Shown: positions 18,333 to 30,190 of the stretch, in pieces | Layout: the number at the start of each line of letters is the position of its first letter | Position numbering within the stretch: position 1 is the first letter of the stretch | Source: Halobacillus litoralis | GTDB taxonomy: Bacteria; Bacillota; Bacilli; Bacillales; Halobacillaceae | Reading direction: 5' to 3' | Length of the DNA stretch: 64,000 bases | NCBI RefSeq assembly: GCF_020524085.2 | Contig: NZ_CP129016.1 | Span: forward strand, 3,590,001 to 3,654,000 | Notes under the pieces: model-generated | The model's database searches: none | The model's input: only the letters and a program-made list of their open reading frames with translations | What the model was told of the DNA's origin: nothing | Position numbers and translations under genes: made by a program

Positions 18333-19292
18333 TTAAGCGATGACCACTTTCTTCGGATTAGCTAGCTTCTGGATCAGCGGCAATCGGGATAGGTCCATGT
18401 TTCCTCCACTCAAGACAACTCCGCATTGCTGTTGTTCAAACGTGTCACACGTACTAAGAAGACCGGCAAGCGCAGTTGCTCCTGCTCCTTCGACCAACGT
18501 TTTTTCACGTTCGAGCAGCATCAGCATGGCTTTTGCGATTTCATGTTCTTCCACCGTGATCACTTGATCCACGTATTTTTGGATACACGTGTAAGTGAGT
18601 TTTCCTCTTTCCTTCACGGCAATTCCGTCAGCAATCGTAGAGACGGATGTCAGTTTTTCAGGTCCTTTTTTGTACAGAGCATTGTACATGGACGGGGCTT
18701 TTGCGGATTGGACACCGATGACTTTGATGTCCGGCTTCAGCTGTTTAGCTGCGAACGCAATGCCTGCGATCAGCCCGCCTCCCCCGATTGGAACGAACAG
18801 ACGGTTTAGATCCGGCTGCTGCTGCAGCATTTCAACGGCGACCGTCGCTTGTCCTGCCATGACATCATAATCGTCGAAAGGATGAAGAAAAGTGGCACCC
18901 GTTCTTTCCTGTTCAAGCAAAGCGGCCTGGTAAGCTTCATGGAAGGACTCGCCGGTAAGAACGACCTTCGCTCCGTACCCTTGCGTCGCTTCCACTTTCG
19001 CTCTCGGTGTACCTTCCGGCATAAAAATCTGCGCCTGGATGCCCCGTTTCGCTGCAGCAAGAGCGACGCCTTGGGCATGGTTCCCTGCAGATGCTGCAAT
19101 GACACCGCGGGACGCTTCGACTTCTGTTAGACAGGCAACCTTATAGGACGCCCCCCGTACTTTGAAAGCACCTGTTTTTTGCTGATTCTCCATCTTCAAG
19201 TAGACGTGCTGCCCGGTTTTCTCATTGAAGGTTGTTGATGTTTGCAGCGGGGTGCGGTGCACCACCTCCTGCAACTGTTCCTGTGCATCCAT
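18333..19292 (-). CDS. ilvA: Threonine ammonia-lyase, short form without regulatory domain
   Basis: A 319-residue PLP enzyme converting threonine to 2-oxobutanoate, the first step toward isoleucine. ENQQKTGAFKVRGA contains the PLP-binding Lys, VIAASAGNHAQGVA the substrate loop, and PIGGGGLIAG the phosphate-binding glycine loop. The protein stops after the catalytic domain. Biosynthetic IlvA of B. subtilis is about 420 residues with a C-terminal ACT-like domain for feedback by isoleucine; that is absent here, giving a TdcB-like architecture. It sits last in the ilv-leu operon, which supports a biosynthetic role. No clear ribosome binding site precedes the ATG. Confidence 0.85.
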   Translation of the reverse strand: MDAQEQLQEVVHRTPLQTSTTFNEKTGQHVYLKMENQQKTGAFKVRGASYKVACLTEVEASRGVIAASAGNHAQGVALAAAKRGIQAQIFMPEGTPRAKVEATQGYGAKVVLTGESFHEAYQAALLEQERTGATFLHPFDDYDVMAGQATVAVEMLQQQPDLNRLFVPIGGGGLIAGIAFAAKQLKPDIKVIGVQSAKAPSMYNALYKKGPEKLTSVSTIADGIAVKERGKLTYTCIQKYVDQVITVEEHEIAKAMLMLLEREKTLVEGAGATALAGLLSTCDTFEQQQCGVVLSGGNMDLSRLPLIQKLANPKKVVIA

Positions 19293-19306
19293 TACTTTAG
19301 CTAGCG

Positions 19307-19912
19307 TTAAGAAATCCCCAACGTCTTCACTCCTTTGTTTTGTTTTTCGTACCGGTCGATTTTGTCTTCATACGTCAAAGTGACAGCAATCTCATCCCAG
19401 CCATTCATTAGCATTTCTTTGTGGTAGGACTGGATGTCAAAGGACACTTCAAGGTCACCGTCATCAATGATCTGTTTTTCCAAATCGACCTTCACTTCAT
19501 ACTTCTCTTTCGTCGCCTTTTCCATCAGCTGATCTACAACCGGCTTCGGCAACTGAATCGGGAGGATTCCGTTTTTGAAGCAGTTGTTGTAGAAAATGTC
19601 GGCGAAACTCGGGGCGATGACCACTTTAAATCCATAGTCCTGAATCGCCCATGGTGCGTGTTCTCTGGAGGAACCGCACCCGAAGTTTTCACCGCCGACA
19701 AGAACAGAAGCACCATCATACTTCGGGTCATTCAAAGAGAAATCTTCCCGTAGTGTTCCATCCTCATTAAATCGCCAGTTGTAGAAGAGGAACTGGCCGA
19801 ACCCCTGTCGTTCAATCCTTTTCAAAAATTGCTTAGGAATGATCTGGTCGGTATCGACATTCGATCGATCCAATGGGTAGACCAGACCACGATGTTGTTT
19901 GATCGGTTCCAT
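19307..19912 (-). CDS. leuD: 3-isopropylmalate dehydratase small subunit
   Basis: A 201-residue LeuD. It opens with YPLDRSNVDTDQIIPKQFL and contains GGENFGCGSSREHAPWA, the conserved swivel-domain loop. It pairs with LeuC to isomerise 2- to 3-isopropylmalate in leucine synthesis. AGGAGGGTG precedes the ATG, and the gap to leuC is 4 nt. Confidence 0.95.
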   Translation of the reverse strand: MEPIKQHRGLVYPLDRSNVDTDQIIPKQFLKRIERQGFGQFLFYNWRFNEDGTLREDFSLNDPKYDGASVLVGGENFGCGSSREHAPWAIQDYGFKVVIAPSFADIFYNNCFKNGILPIQLPKPVVDQLMEKATKEKYEVKVDLEKQIIDDGDLEVSFDIQSYHKEMLMNGWDEIAVTLTYEDKIDRYEKQNKGVKTLGIS

Positions 19913-19916
19913 CTCT

Positions 19917-21329
19917 TCACCCTCCTACCGTACTGGCGTATTTTCTGACATCGACAAAATGCCCTTCCAACGCTGCCGCTGCTGCCATTTCCGGACTCAC
20001 GAGATGGGTACGGGCACCATTTCCCTGGCGCCCCTCGAAGTTCCGATTGGAAGTGGAAGCACAGCGTTCACCAGGTGGGACGATATCATCATTCATAGCT
20101 AGGCACATGCTGCAACCGGCATCGCGCCATTCAAAACCTGCGGTCAAGAAAATCGTATCCAAACCTTCCGCTTCTGCTGCATCTTTTACAGATTTGGAAC
20201 CAGGAACGACAAGAGCTCTCACTCCTTCGTGAACGCGGCCGCCACGAACAATTTCCGCCGCTTTGCGCAAATCGCTTAACCTGGAGTTTGTGCACGAACC
20301 GATAAACACGTGCTCGACAGGAATGGATTCGATACTCTGGTTCGCCTCAAGTCCCATATATTCGATGGCCCGCTCGATGCCGTCCCGATCTTCTTCTACC
20401 AATTCAGGATCGGGAACACGACCACCGACAGGAACACATTGGGAAGGATTCGTTCCCCATGTCACCTGGGGTTCAATCTCATCCGCATGAATCTTAAGCG
20501 TCTGGTCATATTCAGCCCCTTCATCGGAGGCTAATGCGAGCCACTGTTCAGCTACTTCGTCAAAATCTTTTCCTTCCGGCACATAGCGTTTGCCTCGCAT
20601 GTAATCAATTGTCGTTGCATCAGGACTGATCAATCCGGCTCTTGCTCCTGCTTCGATCGACATGTTGCATACCGTCATGCGTTCCTCCATTGAAAGGTTG
20701 CGAACAGCTTCACCGGTGTACTCGATCACATGACCTGTACCAAAGCGAACCCCATATTTTCCAATGATCGCAAGAATTAAATCCTTCGCTGTGACGCCTG
20801 TTCCAAGCACCCCATCAACGTTGACTTGAAGGGTTTTTGGAGGTGCCTGCCACAAGGATTGGGTCGCGAGCACGTGCTCCACCTCACTTGTTCCGATTCC
20901 AAATGCCAATGCCCCGAAAGCTCCGTGTGTGGAGGTATGGCTATCCCCACAGACTATTGTTTTTCCCGGCTGGGTCAGACCAAGTTCCGGTCCGATTACA
21001 TGGACAATCCCTTGATCTGGGTGATTAATGTCTGCCAGGCGAACGCCGAACTCTTCACAGTTGGCTTTCAATGTTTCCATCTGCTTTTTGGAAACTTCAT
21101 CTTTGATGACATTCCGGTGGATCGTTGGTACGTTATGATCCATCGTCGCAAACGTACGATCTGGTCTTCTCACTTTCCTTCCGGCCAACCGCAATCCTTC
21201 AAACGCCTGGGGAGAGGTCACCTCATGAATCAGATGCAAGTCGATGTAGAGGAGGTTCGGTTTCCCTTCTTCTTCATGGACGACATGCTGATCCCAAATT
21301 TTTTCTACAATGGTTTTTGGATGACTCAT
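19917..21329 (-). CDS. leuC: 3-isopropylmalate dehydratase large subunit
   Basis: A 470-residue aconitase-family protein. Conserved stretches are [29 protein letters not shown] and [10 protein letters not shown], which contribute cysteines to the [4Fe-4S] cluster, and [11 protein letters not shown]. It acts with LeuD. GGGAG precedes the ATG. Long plus-strand frames inside it are shadows of its codon pattern. Confidence 0.95.
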   Translation of the reverse strand: MSHPKTIVEKIWDQHVVHEEEGKPNLLYIDLHLIHEVTSPQAFEGLRLAGRKVRRPDRTFATMDHNVPTIHRNVIKDEVSKKQMETLKANCEEFGVRLADINHPDQGIVHVIGPELGLTQPGKTIVCGDSHTSTHGAFGALAFGIGTSEVEHVLATQSLWQAPPKTLQVNVDGVLGTGVTAKDLILAIIGKYGVRFGTGHVIEYTGEAVRNLSMEERMTVCNMSIEAGARAGLISPDATTIDYMRGKRYVPEGKDFDEVAEQWLALASDEGAEYDQTLKIHADEIEPQVTWGTNPSQCVPVGGRVPDPELVEEDRDGIERAIEYMGLEANQSIESIPVEHVFIGSCTNSRLSDLRKAAEIVRGGRVHEGVRALVVPGSKSVKDAAEAEGLDTIFLTAGFEWRDAGCSMCLAMNDDIVPPGERCASTSNRNFEGRQGNGARTHLVSPEMAAAAALEGHFVDVRKYASTVGG

Positions 21330-21350
21330 TCCGTTCCGCTCCCTTCGTGT

Positions 21351-22457
21351 TTATACGTAACAACGCATGATATTTTCTGTCGTATCACTTGTGGTGATTT
21401 GATCGACTACTTTTCGTGCCAATTCACTGCCACTGACGACGGTACCTCCTACGAGATTGATGTCTGCCGTGTGGTACCCTTCGTTCAACACTTCCTGTAC
21501 AGCCGCTTCCACTTGTTCTGCTTCTTCTTCCATGCCGAAAGAATGCTTCAGCATCATCGCAACAGATAGGATACTAGCGAGAGGATTCGCTTTATTCTCT
21601 CCTGCGATATCAGGGGCAGACCCATGGACCGGCTCGAAAAGGCCGACGCCCGTTTCTTTTAAACTGGCAGATGGCAACATACCGAGCGACCCTGTCAGTA
21701 CAGAAGCTTCATCGCTCAAGATGTCCCCGAACATGTTCTCTGTGACGATGACATCAAAGTATGCCGGATTCGTCACAAGTTTCATCGCGGCGGCATCCAC
21801 AAGCATATGTTCAACCCTTACATCTGGATACTGCGCTTTTTTCTCCTCCACGACTTCCCTCCACATGCGGCTCGACTCGAGGACATTCGCTTTATCGACA
21901 GATGTGAGATGCTTCCTCCGCACCTGAGCGCTTTGGAAAGCCTGTTCTACGATCCTTTCAATCTCCCGCCGTTCGTATGCCAACGTATCGACGACGGCTT
22001 TACCATTGTTACGTCGTTCTCTCGGTTCTCCAAAGTACAACCCACCGGTCAGCTCACGGACGATCAACAGATCACTTTCCGCGACGACCTCCTGCTTTAA
22101 AGGCGATGCATGGAGCAACTGTTGAAACGCTTTGACAGGACGGAGATTCGCAAACAACTCGAGTTCTTTGCGGATCCCGAGCAGTCCTTTTTCCGGCCTC
22201 ATATGACCGGGAAGCTGATCCCATTTCGGTCCACCGACCGCTCCCAGGAAAATGGCATCCGCTTTCCTTGCTGCTTCGACCGTATCCTCCGGAAGGGGCG
22301 TTTCGTGATTGTCGATCGCCACTCCTCCGATGTCATGAGTCTCAAAAGTGAAGGTGTGCTGAAAGCGGTCCGCTACCGACTGCAACACGTTTTTAGCAGC
22401 TTTTGTCACTTCTGGACCAATCCCGTCTCCTGGCAAAAGTACGATATGTTTTTCCAT
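21351..22457 (-). CDS. leuB: 3-isopropylmalate dehydrogenase
   Basis: A 368-residue decarboxylating dehydrogenase. LLPGDGIGPEV at the start, ELTGGLYFGEPRER, the metal/substrate motif IVTENMFGDILSDEAS and EPVHGSAPDIAG are diagnostic. It oxidises 3-isopropylmalate with NAD+ to 2-oxoisocaproate. I start at ATG 22457, 6 nt after AAAGGGGG, rather than the ATG 6 nt earlier that abuts it. Confidence 0.95.
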   Translation of the reverse strand: MEKHIVLLPGDGIGPEVTKAAKNVLQSVADRFQHTFTFETHDIGGVAIDNHETPLPEDTVEAARKADAIFLGAVGGPKWDQLPGHMRPEKGLLGIRKELELFANLRPVKAFQQLLHASPLKQEVVAESDLLIVRELTGGLYFGEPRERRNNGKAVVDTLAYERREIERIVEQAFQSAQVRRKHLTSVDKANVLESSRMWREVVEEKKAQYPDVRVEHMLVDAAAMKLVTNPAYFDVIVTENMFGDILSDEASVLTGSLGMLPSASLKETGVGLFEPVHGSAPDIAGENKANPLASILSVAMMLKHSFGMEEEAEQVEAAVQEVLNEGYHTADINLVGGTVVSGSELARKVVDQITTSDTTENIMRCYV

Positions 22458-22473
22458 GTGCATCCCCCTTTAG

Positions 22474-25061
<2,588 letters not shown>

Positions 25062-25583
25062 TTATTTTAATAGAGAGTAAGATTTGAATTCTGCTACTTG
25101 CGGCTGATGACCGCGGGTGAATGCGGTTAAGCCCGTTCTGGCTAGTTCTTTTATGCCATAAGGCCTTAATAGATCGATGAGCGCATCGACTTTATCAGAT
25201 TTACCTGTCACTTGAACCGTAACGCTTTCTTTACTGACATCAATGATTGATGCACGGAACGGTTCGATGATGCCCTGGATTTCACTGCGGATCTGTGGGT
25301 TGCTGATCACCTTCACCATCGCAAGTTCCCTGGCGACAATCGCTTTGTCTGTGATGTCTGATACTTTCAGCACATCGATTTGTTTGTTCAGCTGTTTGGT
25401 CAGCTGCTCGAGCTTGCGGTCATCTTCAACTTCCACAACGAACGTCATTTTCGAGACGCCTTCGGTCTCCGTACGCCCGACAGAAATGCTTTCAATGTTG
25501 AATTGCCTTTTGGCAAGTAATCCTGTTACCCGGTTCAGCACACCGCTTCGATTATGAACGGTTGCTGTGACGATTCGCTTCAT
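25062..25583 (-). CDS. ilvN: Acetolactate synthase small (regulatory) subunit
   Basis: A 173-residue ACT-domain protein. It begins [20 protein letters not shown], the valine-binding ACT fold, with a C-terminal domain from about residue 85. It activates IlvB and confers feedback inhibition by valine. Its start overlaps the ilvB stop by four bases (ATGA), so the two are translationally coupled. Called ilvH or ilvN in different species. Confidence 0.93.
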   Translation of the reverse strand: MKRIVTATVHNRSGVLNRVTGLLAKRQFNIESISVGRTETEGVSKMTFVVEVEDDRKLEQLTKQLNKQIDVLKVSDITDKAIVARELAMVKVISNPQIRSEIQGIIEPFRASIIDVSKESVTVQVTGKSDKVDALIDLLRPYGIKELARTGLTAFTRGHQPQVAEFKSYSLLK

Positions 25584-27295
25584 CGTTTCACCCCAATCAT
25601 TTCATGTAGTCCTTTTCCTGGTGCGATCATCGGATAGACGTTCTCTTTTTGAAGGACACGGCAATCGATGACCGCCGGCTGATCATCTCCCAGTACTTTC
25701 GGCAGGACTTCCAAGAGTTCTTCCTGTGTTTCGATCTTATAGCTAGGGACTTGGTAGCTTTCTGCTAGTTTTACAAAGTCCGGCTGAACATCGATGATCG
25801 ATTCTGAGTATCTCTCACTATAAAACTTCTCCTGCCACTGTCTTACCATGCCTAACGCCTGATTGTTGACGATCAGGACTTTGACCGGCAGTCTCCGTTC
25901 CTGGAGAACAGATAGTTCCTGAAGCGTCATTTGAAAACCACCGTCACCGACAACAGCGACACATGTGGAATCCATGTCGGCCAGCTGTGCTCCGATTGCT
26001 GCTGGGAACCCATAGCCCATCGTTCCTAGGCCGCCTGAGGTGACCCAGCGGTTCGGCCGATCAAATTGATAGTATTGGGCCGCCCACATTTGATGCTGTC
26101 CGACATCTGTCGTAACAACTGCTTCTCCACCGGTATATTCATAAACTTTCTGCATGAGCCACTGAGGAACGATGAGTTCATCCGGCTGATCATGCCAGAG
26201 TGGATAATCAATTTTGTTTTGGCTGATCGCATCCATCCACCCTTTATGGTGCAGCCCCTTCACAGTTTTTGCGTTCAAAGCTTCCAGTGCTGCTTTGGCA
26301 TCCGATACGATCGGAATGTGCGTTGGAATATTTTTTCCGATTTCAGCAGGGTCGATATCGATATGGGCGACTGTCGCGTTTGGTGCAAAATGCTTCAAGT
26401 TTCCTGTCAGTCTGTCATCAAAGCGAGAACCGATATTGATCAGCAGGTCGCATTCGTAAAGAGCTGTATTTGCTGAATACGTCCCATGCATTCCAGCCAT
26501 TCCGAGGGACAAATCACAGGTGCCCGGGTAACTGCCAAGTCCTAGAAGCGTTGTCGTAACCGGCAGTTGGTAACTTTGGACGAATGTTTTTAACTCTTCC
26601 GAAGCACCTGCATGAATGACACCAGATCCTGCGAGTACCACCGGTTTTTTCGCTTCCACTAGTGCGTCATGCAATTTACTGACTTGAAGTGGATTCGGTT
26701 TGACGGTCGGCTGGTAACCGGGTAAGTGGAATTCGCTCTTCACTTCCTTTGCGTGAACTGTAGAACTGATGTCTTTCGGAATATCCACAACGACCGGTCC
26801 TGGTCTGCCTGTCGTTGCGATATGAAAGGCTTCATTCACAATTCTCGGCAGGTCCTCGATTTCCTGAACTTGATAATTATGCTTGGTAATAGGCGTCGTG
26901 ATGCCCATGATGTCTGATTCCTGGAACGCATCGGTTCCAATGACACCTTTGGCAACCTGCCCTGTAAATATCACGAGGGGAATAGAATCCATCATCGCGT
27001 CCGCAATACCCGTAACTAAGTTTGTTGCTCCTGGACCAGACGTCCCGATGACGACCCCGGCCTTTCCGGAAACCCTCGCATATCCTTCCGCTGCGTGAAT
27101 CGCTCCTTGTTCATGTCTTGGAAGAATGTGATCAAAGCTGCCTTCAGCCCTGTAAATCGCATCATAAATCGGTAAAACCGCGCCACCTGGATATCCGAAT
27201 AACGTTTTGACACCTTGACCGATTAAAGCTTCCACTAGCAAATCGGCTCCTGTCTTCGTCGCGGTCTGTTGTTCCGCACTTGCCTGTGCCTTCAT
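25580..27295 (-). CDS. ilvB: Acetolactate synthase large subunit
   Basis: A 571-residue ThDP-dependent enzyme. [14 protein letters not shown] and [15 protein letters not shown] (with the ThDP glutamate) open the N-terminal domain; [21 protein letters not shown] is the C-terminal ThDP/Mg2+ motif. It condenses pyruvate with pyruvate or 2-oxobutanoate in valine, leucine and isoleucine synthesis. AGGAGGG precedes the ATG. It is the first gene of the operon, behind a T-box leader. Confidence 0.95.
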   Translation of the reverse strand: MKAQASAEQQTATKTGADLLVEALIGQGVKTLFGYPGGAVLPIYDAIYRAEGSFDHILPRHEQGAIHAAEGYARVSGKAGVVIGTSGPGATNLVTGIADAMMDSIPLVIFTGQVAKGVIGTDAFQESDIMGITTPITKHNYQVQEIEDLPRIVNEAFHIATTGRPGPVVVDIPKDISSTVHAKEVKSEFHLPGYQPTVKPNPLQVSKLHDALVEAKKPVVLAGSGVIHAGASEELKTFVQSYQLPVTTTLLGLGSYPGTCDLSLGMAGMHGTYSANTALYECDLLINIGSRFDDRLTGNLKHFAPNATVAHIDIDPAEIGKNIPTHIPIVSDAKAALEALNAKTVKGLHHKGWMDAISQNKIDYPLWHDQPDELIVPQWLMQKVYEYTGGEAVVTTDVGQHQMWAAQYYQFDRPNRWVTSGGLGTMGYGFPAAIGAQLADMDSTCVAVVGDGGFQMTLQELSVLQERRLPVKVLIVNNQALGMVRQWQEKFYSERYSESIIDVQPDFVKLAESYQVPSYKIETQEELLEVLPKVLGDDQPAVIDCRVLQKENVYPMIAPGKGLHEMIGVKR

Positions 27296-27384
27296 TTTTC
27301 ATCCCTCCTGTGTTGAACGTATCTTTTTGAAAAGTGGATATTGATTGTGATGCCTTTCCGCTTCGAACCTTTCGCCTTTCGAAC

Positions 27385-27705
27385 AAAAAAGAGACCTTCT
27401 TCCTCCTCAAATTCCTGCAACACAACAACAGTGTTGTAAGAATGTGAGGGGTGAAAAGGTCTCTCTTTACTTCCACGGTACCACCCTCATTTGTGAAGCT
27501 CTCAAAACAAGCTCCACCTCATGGGATTCATCATGAACCCCTTTTGATAACAGGTGTGGTGAAACACCTGGTCCCGCCTACTAGATAAACGTTCAGCGTG
27601 GACACTCAAGGATGATGTCAGAATAAGATGTATTTCCGGGCTTCCAGCAACCCCGGCTCTCTGGGAATACATGCACTTATTCCTTTATTCCTTTCATCGT
27701 GTTCG
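27385..27705 (-). promoter_or_regulatory. T-box riboswitch leader of the ilv-leu operon, probably tRNA-Ile specific
   Basis: Reading the minus strand: stem I has arms GAATAAG / CTTATTC and ATGTATT / AATACAT, the distal AGAGCCGGGG...GGAAGCCCGG region, and a specifier loop TGACATCATCC; then the T-box AGGGTGGTACCGTGG (27473-27487), then a terminator stem AGAGACCTT / AAGGTCTCT ending in TTTTTT at 27387-27392. Uncharged tRNA would favour the antiterminator. The base after GAC reads ATC, an isoleucine codon. The variable T-box base (T) fits an A discriminator, which both Ile and Leu tRNAs carry. ATC is my reading; CTT (Leu) further along is less well placed. Confidence 0.88.
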
Positions 27706-27751
27706 TGTGATTTATTTTTCAAATGCCTCAACTCTGCTCGGCGTTTCTCTA

Positions 27752-28654
27752 CTAACTCACGTTCGCTTGATCTTTGCTGTACACTTTGTATCCGTCGGTT
27801 GTCGTTACTTTTCTGAATTCTGAAAGCAAGTGGTTTGTGACAACCCCTGGTTTCCCATCTCCAACTTTTCGCTGATCGACTTCTACGACAGCGATCACTT
27901 CTGCTGCTGTGCCTGTCAAAAACACTTCATCCGCGACGTAAACATCGTGTCTTGTAAATGGCTGCTCCTTGACTTTGTAGCCTTTATCTTCAGCTAAATC
28001 GATGATGGCGTTACGGGTGATTCCTTCTAATGCACCTAAATATGTCGGCGGTGTAAGGATGGTTCCATTCTTCACGATAAAGATGTTGTCGGCGGAACCC
28101 TCCGTCACATAGCCTTGATCATTCAGCATGAGAGCTTCATCTACGCCTGCCTGATTGGCTTCCATTTTCACGAGAATGTTGTTTAAGTAATTCAACGATT
28201 TCACTTGGGGCGGTAACACGTCCGGTCGATTCCTTCTGCTTGAAACAGAGGCAAGGCGGACCCCGCGTTCATATAATTCTTTCGGGAACAAAGCGAGTGC
28301 TTCAGCAATGACAACCAAACGAGGATTTGCACAGCTGGCTGGGTCCAGACCCAGGTTGCCGGCGCCTCTGGAAACGACGACGCGGATATAAGCGGTTTCC
28401 AACTGGTTACGGCGGACCGTTTCCGCAATAATCTCTTCGAGTTCCTCCTTGCTATGTGGGATCTCAAGCATGATCGACTTCGCTGAATCATAGAGACGGT
28501 TCAAGTGTTCATCGAGCTTAAAGATGTTTCCTTCGTAAACACGAATTCCTTCGAACACCCCATCTCCATATAAGAAACCGTGATCATAAACGGAAACAAC
28601 GGCTTCTTCTTTCTTCACGTATTCACCGCTCATATAAATCCATTGGCTGCTCAT
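27752..28654 (-). CDS. ilvE: Branched-chain amino acid aminotransferase
   Basis: A 300-residue fold-type IV PLP aminotransferase. YDHGFLYGDGVFEGIRVYEG is the N-terminal signature, PPQVKSLNYLNNILVK holds the PLP Lys, and EGSADNIFIVKNG the cofactor-binding loop. It makes the last step to valine, leucine and isoleucine. AAGGAG is 8 nt before ATG 28654. It has its own promoter and long leader, and lies directly before the T-box controlled operon with no terminator between. Confidence 0.92.
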   Translation of the reverse strand: MSSQWIYMSGEYVKKEEAVVSVYDHGFLYGDGVFEGIRVYEGNIFKLDEHLNRLYDSAKSIMLEIPHSKEELEEIIAETVRRNQLETAYIRVVVSRGAGNLGLDPASCANPRLVVIAEALALFPKELYERGVRLASVSSRRNRPDVLPPQVKSLNYLNNILVKMEANQAGVDEALMLNDQGYVTEGSADNIFIVKNGTILTPPTYLGALEGITRNAIIDLAEDKGYKVKEQPFTRHDVYVADEVFLTGTAAEVIAVVEVDQRKVGDGKPGVVTNHLLSEFRKVTTTDGYKVYSKDQANVS

Positions 28655-28710
28655 TTTCAGCACTCCTTTCTTTTATAGTTTAATGTTTGAAATGATTAAA
28701 GAATGATAAA

Positions 28711-28759
28711 GAAAATGTGGACCCTTCTGGTAAGTGGTGATCTTACATTTTCAGGGTCC
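28711..28759 (-). promoter_or_regulatory. Interleaved stems in the ilvE leader (candidate pseudoknot)
   Basis: Four words occur on the plus strand in the order GAAAATGT (28711-28718), GGACCCT (28719-28725), ACATTTTC (28745-28752), AGGGTCC (28753-28759). The first pairs with the third and the second with the fourth, so the stems interleave. GTAAG / CTTAC forms a small hairpin between them. It sits in the predicted 5' UTR about 60 nt before the ilvE start. Confidence 0.6.
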
Positions 28760-28825
28760 CAATCTCAGGTCTTTCCCATGAACCAACCAGACGATTGAAG
28801 TCATCGATGTGGTTGATTGAGGACT

Positions 28826-28854
28826 ACTTTAAACCCATTTCGTGGGAAGGTCAA
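28826..28854 (-). promoter_or_regulatory. Predicted SigA promoter of ilvE
   Basis: On the minus strand TTGACC (28849-28854) and TAAAGT (28826-28831) are separated by 17 nt. The predicted start near 28819 gives a leader of about 165 nt. Confidence 0.6.
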
Positions 28855-28867
28855 CAGGTTTTCAGCA

Positions 28868-28882
28868 AATTTTCTGAACACT
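28868..28882. promoter_or_regulatory. CodY-box candidate upstream of ilvE
   Basis: AATTTTCTGAACACT matches the CodY consensus AATTTTCWGAAAATT at 13 of 15 positions. It lies about 14 nt upstream of the -35 element. Confidence 0.6.
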
Positions 28883-28901
28883 CAAAAGATTCAATGAATA
28901 G

Positions 28902-28915
28902 GTTAAGCGCTTACA
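28902..28915. promoter_or_regulatory. cre-like site upstream of ilvE
   Basis: GTTAAGCGCTTACA contains the palindrome TAAGCGCTTA and resembles a CcpA cre site, though the outer CA is not matched. Its centre is about 90 nt upstream of the predicted start, similar to the activating cre of the B. subtilis ilv-leu promoter. Confidence 0.4.
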
Positions 28916-29159
28916 CCGTTGAGAGGCTTGACATCCCGTTTCATTTTCACCTTTCTTTTTTTCTTTTTTATCTCAAATGAGCGTGGATTCAGCTTGAAAA
29001 CACTCGATCAATCAGGGACGATTATTCGCAATGATTCTTCAATAAAACCACTTTTCTGTACTTGGGAGTTTCAAATATACAATCATGGACATTCGCCCTG
29101 CCTTCGAAGCCTGTCCCTTCATACTGTGTCGTATAGGATTAAAAAAGGTGGTGAAAGAT

Positions 29160-29273
29160 ATGGGCTGGTATGGTGGCTGCGGCGGATACGGCGGCGGATA
29201 CGGAAGCACTTTCGTTTTGATCGTTGTATTGTTCATCCTTTTGATTATCGTAGGAGCTTCTTTCTATAACTAA
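29160..29273 (+). CDS. YjcZ family tiny sporulation-associated protein
   Basis: A 37-residue protein: a Gly/Tyr-rich head [16 protein letters not shown] followed by one transmembrane helix ending GASFYN, the classic YjcZ/TIGR01732 pattern of Bacillaceae. AAAAAGGTGGTG precedes the ATG. An ORF can be drawn from 29085, but its first 25 codons have no such similarity. A CATACTGTG word about 30 nt upstream could be part of a SigK-type promoter. Confidence 0.85.
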   Translation: MGWYGGCGGYGGGYGSTFVLIVVLFILLIIVGASFYN

Positions 29274-29367
29274 AAAACCTTTTCGTGTGAATCACCTTTA
29301 CCCGTTATAAGTGGTTTACACAGACGCGGAAGGTATAATAACCACCTTCCGCTGATTAGGTGTGCAT

Positions 29368-29404
29368 AAAAAAAGAACCAGAGGTCTTCACCACCTTCTG
29401 GTTC
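29368..29404 (-). terminator. Hairpin with T-run on the minus strand
   Basis: GAACCAGA(A)GGT pairs with ACCTCTGGTTC, followed by TTTTTTT on the minus strand. No clear gene precedes it on that strand, so its transcript is unknown. A second hairpin (GCGGAAGGT / ACCTTCCGC) lies at about 29326-29353. Confidence 0.55.
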
Positions 29405-29446
29405 ATTGTTCGTTATCTTTGCAATTGAAAGAATTCGAGAGATAAA

Positions 29447-29561
29447 TTGTTTTCTCAATATAGGTTTGGTTATAATAGACAGCGAGACATATTCTCTACA
29501 ACTTCTACCTGTAGAATGTCTCCCTCTTTCAATACCAGAGCGTACACGCTCTGGCTTTTTT
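29447..29561 (+). ncRNA. Candidate small RNA with own promoter and terminator
   Basis: TTGTTT (29447-29452), an 18-nt spacer and TATAAT (29471-29476) form a good SigA promoter. A transcript from about 29482 would be 80 nt: a stem GAGACATATTCTCTAC / GTAGAATGTCTC with small bulges, a single-stranded pyrimidine tract CTCCCTCTTTC, and a terminator CCAGAGCG / CGCTCTGG followed by T's. The tract could pair with Shine-Dalgarno sequences as in C-rich sRNAs such as FsrA or RoxS. There is no convincing ORF inside. Family assignment not possible by eye. Confidence 0.55.
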
Positions 29562-29703
29562 ATGCAAACGAATGTTTATTATATCAAAATAATGAGCACA
29601 CTCTTTTTTATGGGCCGGTTTCATCATGTTTTTCATCGCCGCACACCGGCCTGTCTAATAATGTCATTTTGAAAACAGTAAAGATCTGTAATGGAAAAAT
29701 GCA

Positions 29704-29754
29704 TAAAGAAGCGAGTCGCCTATGTAAGATAGCCGGTTCGCTTCTTTTTAGCTG
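29704..29754 (+). terminator. Terminator-like hairpin
   Basis: GAAGCGA and TCGCTTC enclose an inner CTAT/ATAG pairing and are followed by TTTTT. A 13-codon frame starts just upstream but has no ribosome binding site. Confidence 0.55.
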
Positions 29755-29786
29755 TGAAGGCTTTTCGAATTCGTAATTTCTCAGTA

Positions 29787-29972
29787 TTAATTTTCCAGAG
29801 CACTCTCTCTTTGATACTCCAAGTTGATGAAAATTTGCTGCAACTCCGGCAAAGTCATCTCAATCGTCCTTTTTCCAAAGGCATCCTCTGTGTAACCTAA
29901 ATCCCTCAATTGATCGATCAAATGGTATCTTTCTTGATATGAACCTTCGGGGGGATAAACTGACATGAGCAT
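29787..29972 (-). CDS. Small protein, possibly FbpA-like, function unknown
   Basis: A 61-residue protein with the pattern YHLIDQLRDLGYTEDAFGKR followed by MTLPELQQIFINLE. The two-helix layout LIDQLxxLG...LTLxELE recalls Fur-regulated basic protein A of Bacillus, but this protein is not basic overall and the match is weak. AGGAG is 8 nt before the ATG. Upstream (29973-30190) is AT-rich with no other gene. Confidence 0.5.
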   Translation of the reverse strand: MLMSVYPPEGSYQERYHLIDQLRDLGYTEDAFGKRTIEMTLPELQQIFINLEYQRESALEN

Positions 29973-30190
29973 CCAATCAACTCCTGCACAAAGATTATTT
30001 TATTAGTTCTTTCTACTCTCATACCCCTTATTCCTCTTTTAAATCACATAAAATTATCTAAATTATCTGATTTCAACAAAAAATTACATAGATGGACCTC
30101 TAAAAAACCAACAGAACACCAATTTCTAATAAGTTCTTTTATTTTATTAAAATTTGTTAAGACCTAATTTTACATAAGCTCCTTTTACTT

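Noticed and set aside
20826..21569. A 247-codon plus-strand ORF opposite leuC/leuB
   Set aside because: It is antisense to two intact conserved enzymes, has no ribosome binding site and no motif; a shadow of minus-strand codon usage.
28680..28830. Second T-box leader in front of ilvE
   Set aside because: No GGGTGGNACCGCG-like box and no AG-bulge or specifier region; the structure seen is an interleaved pairing instead.
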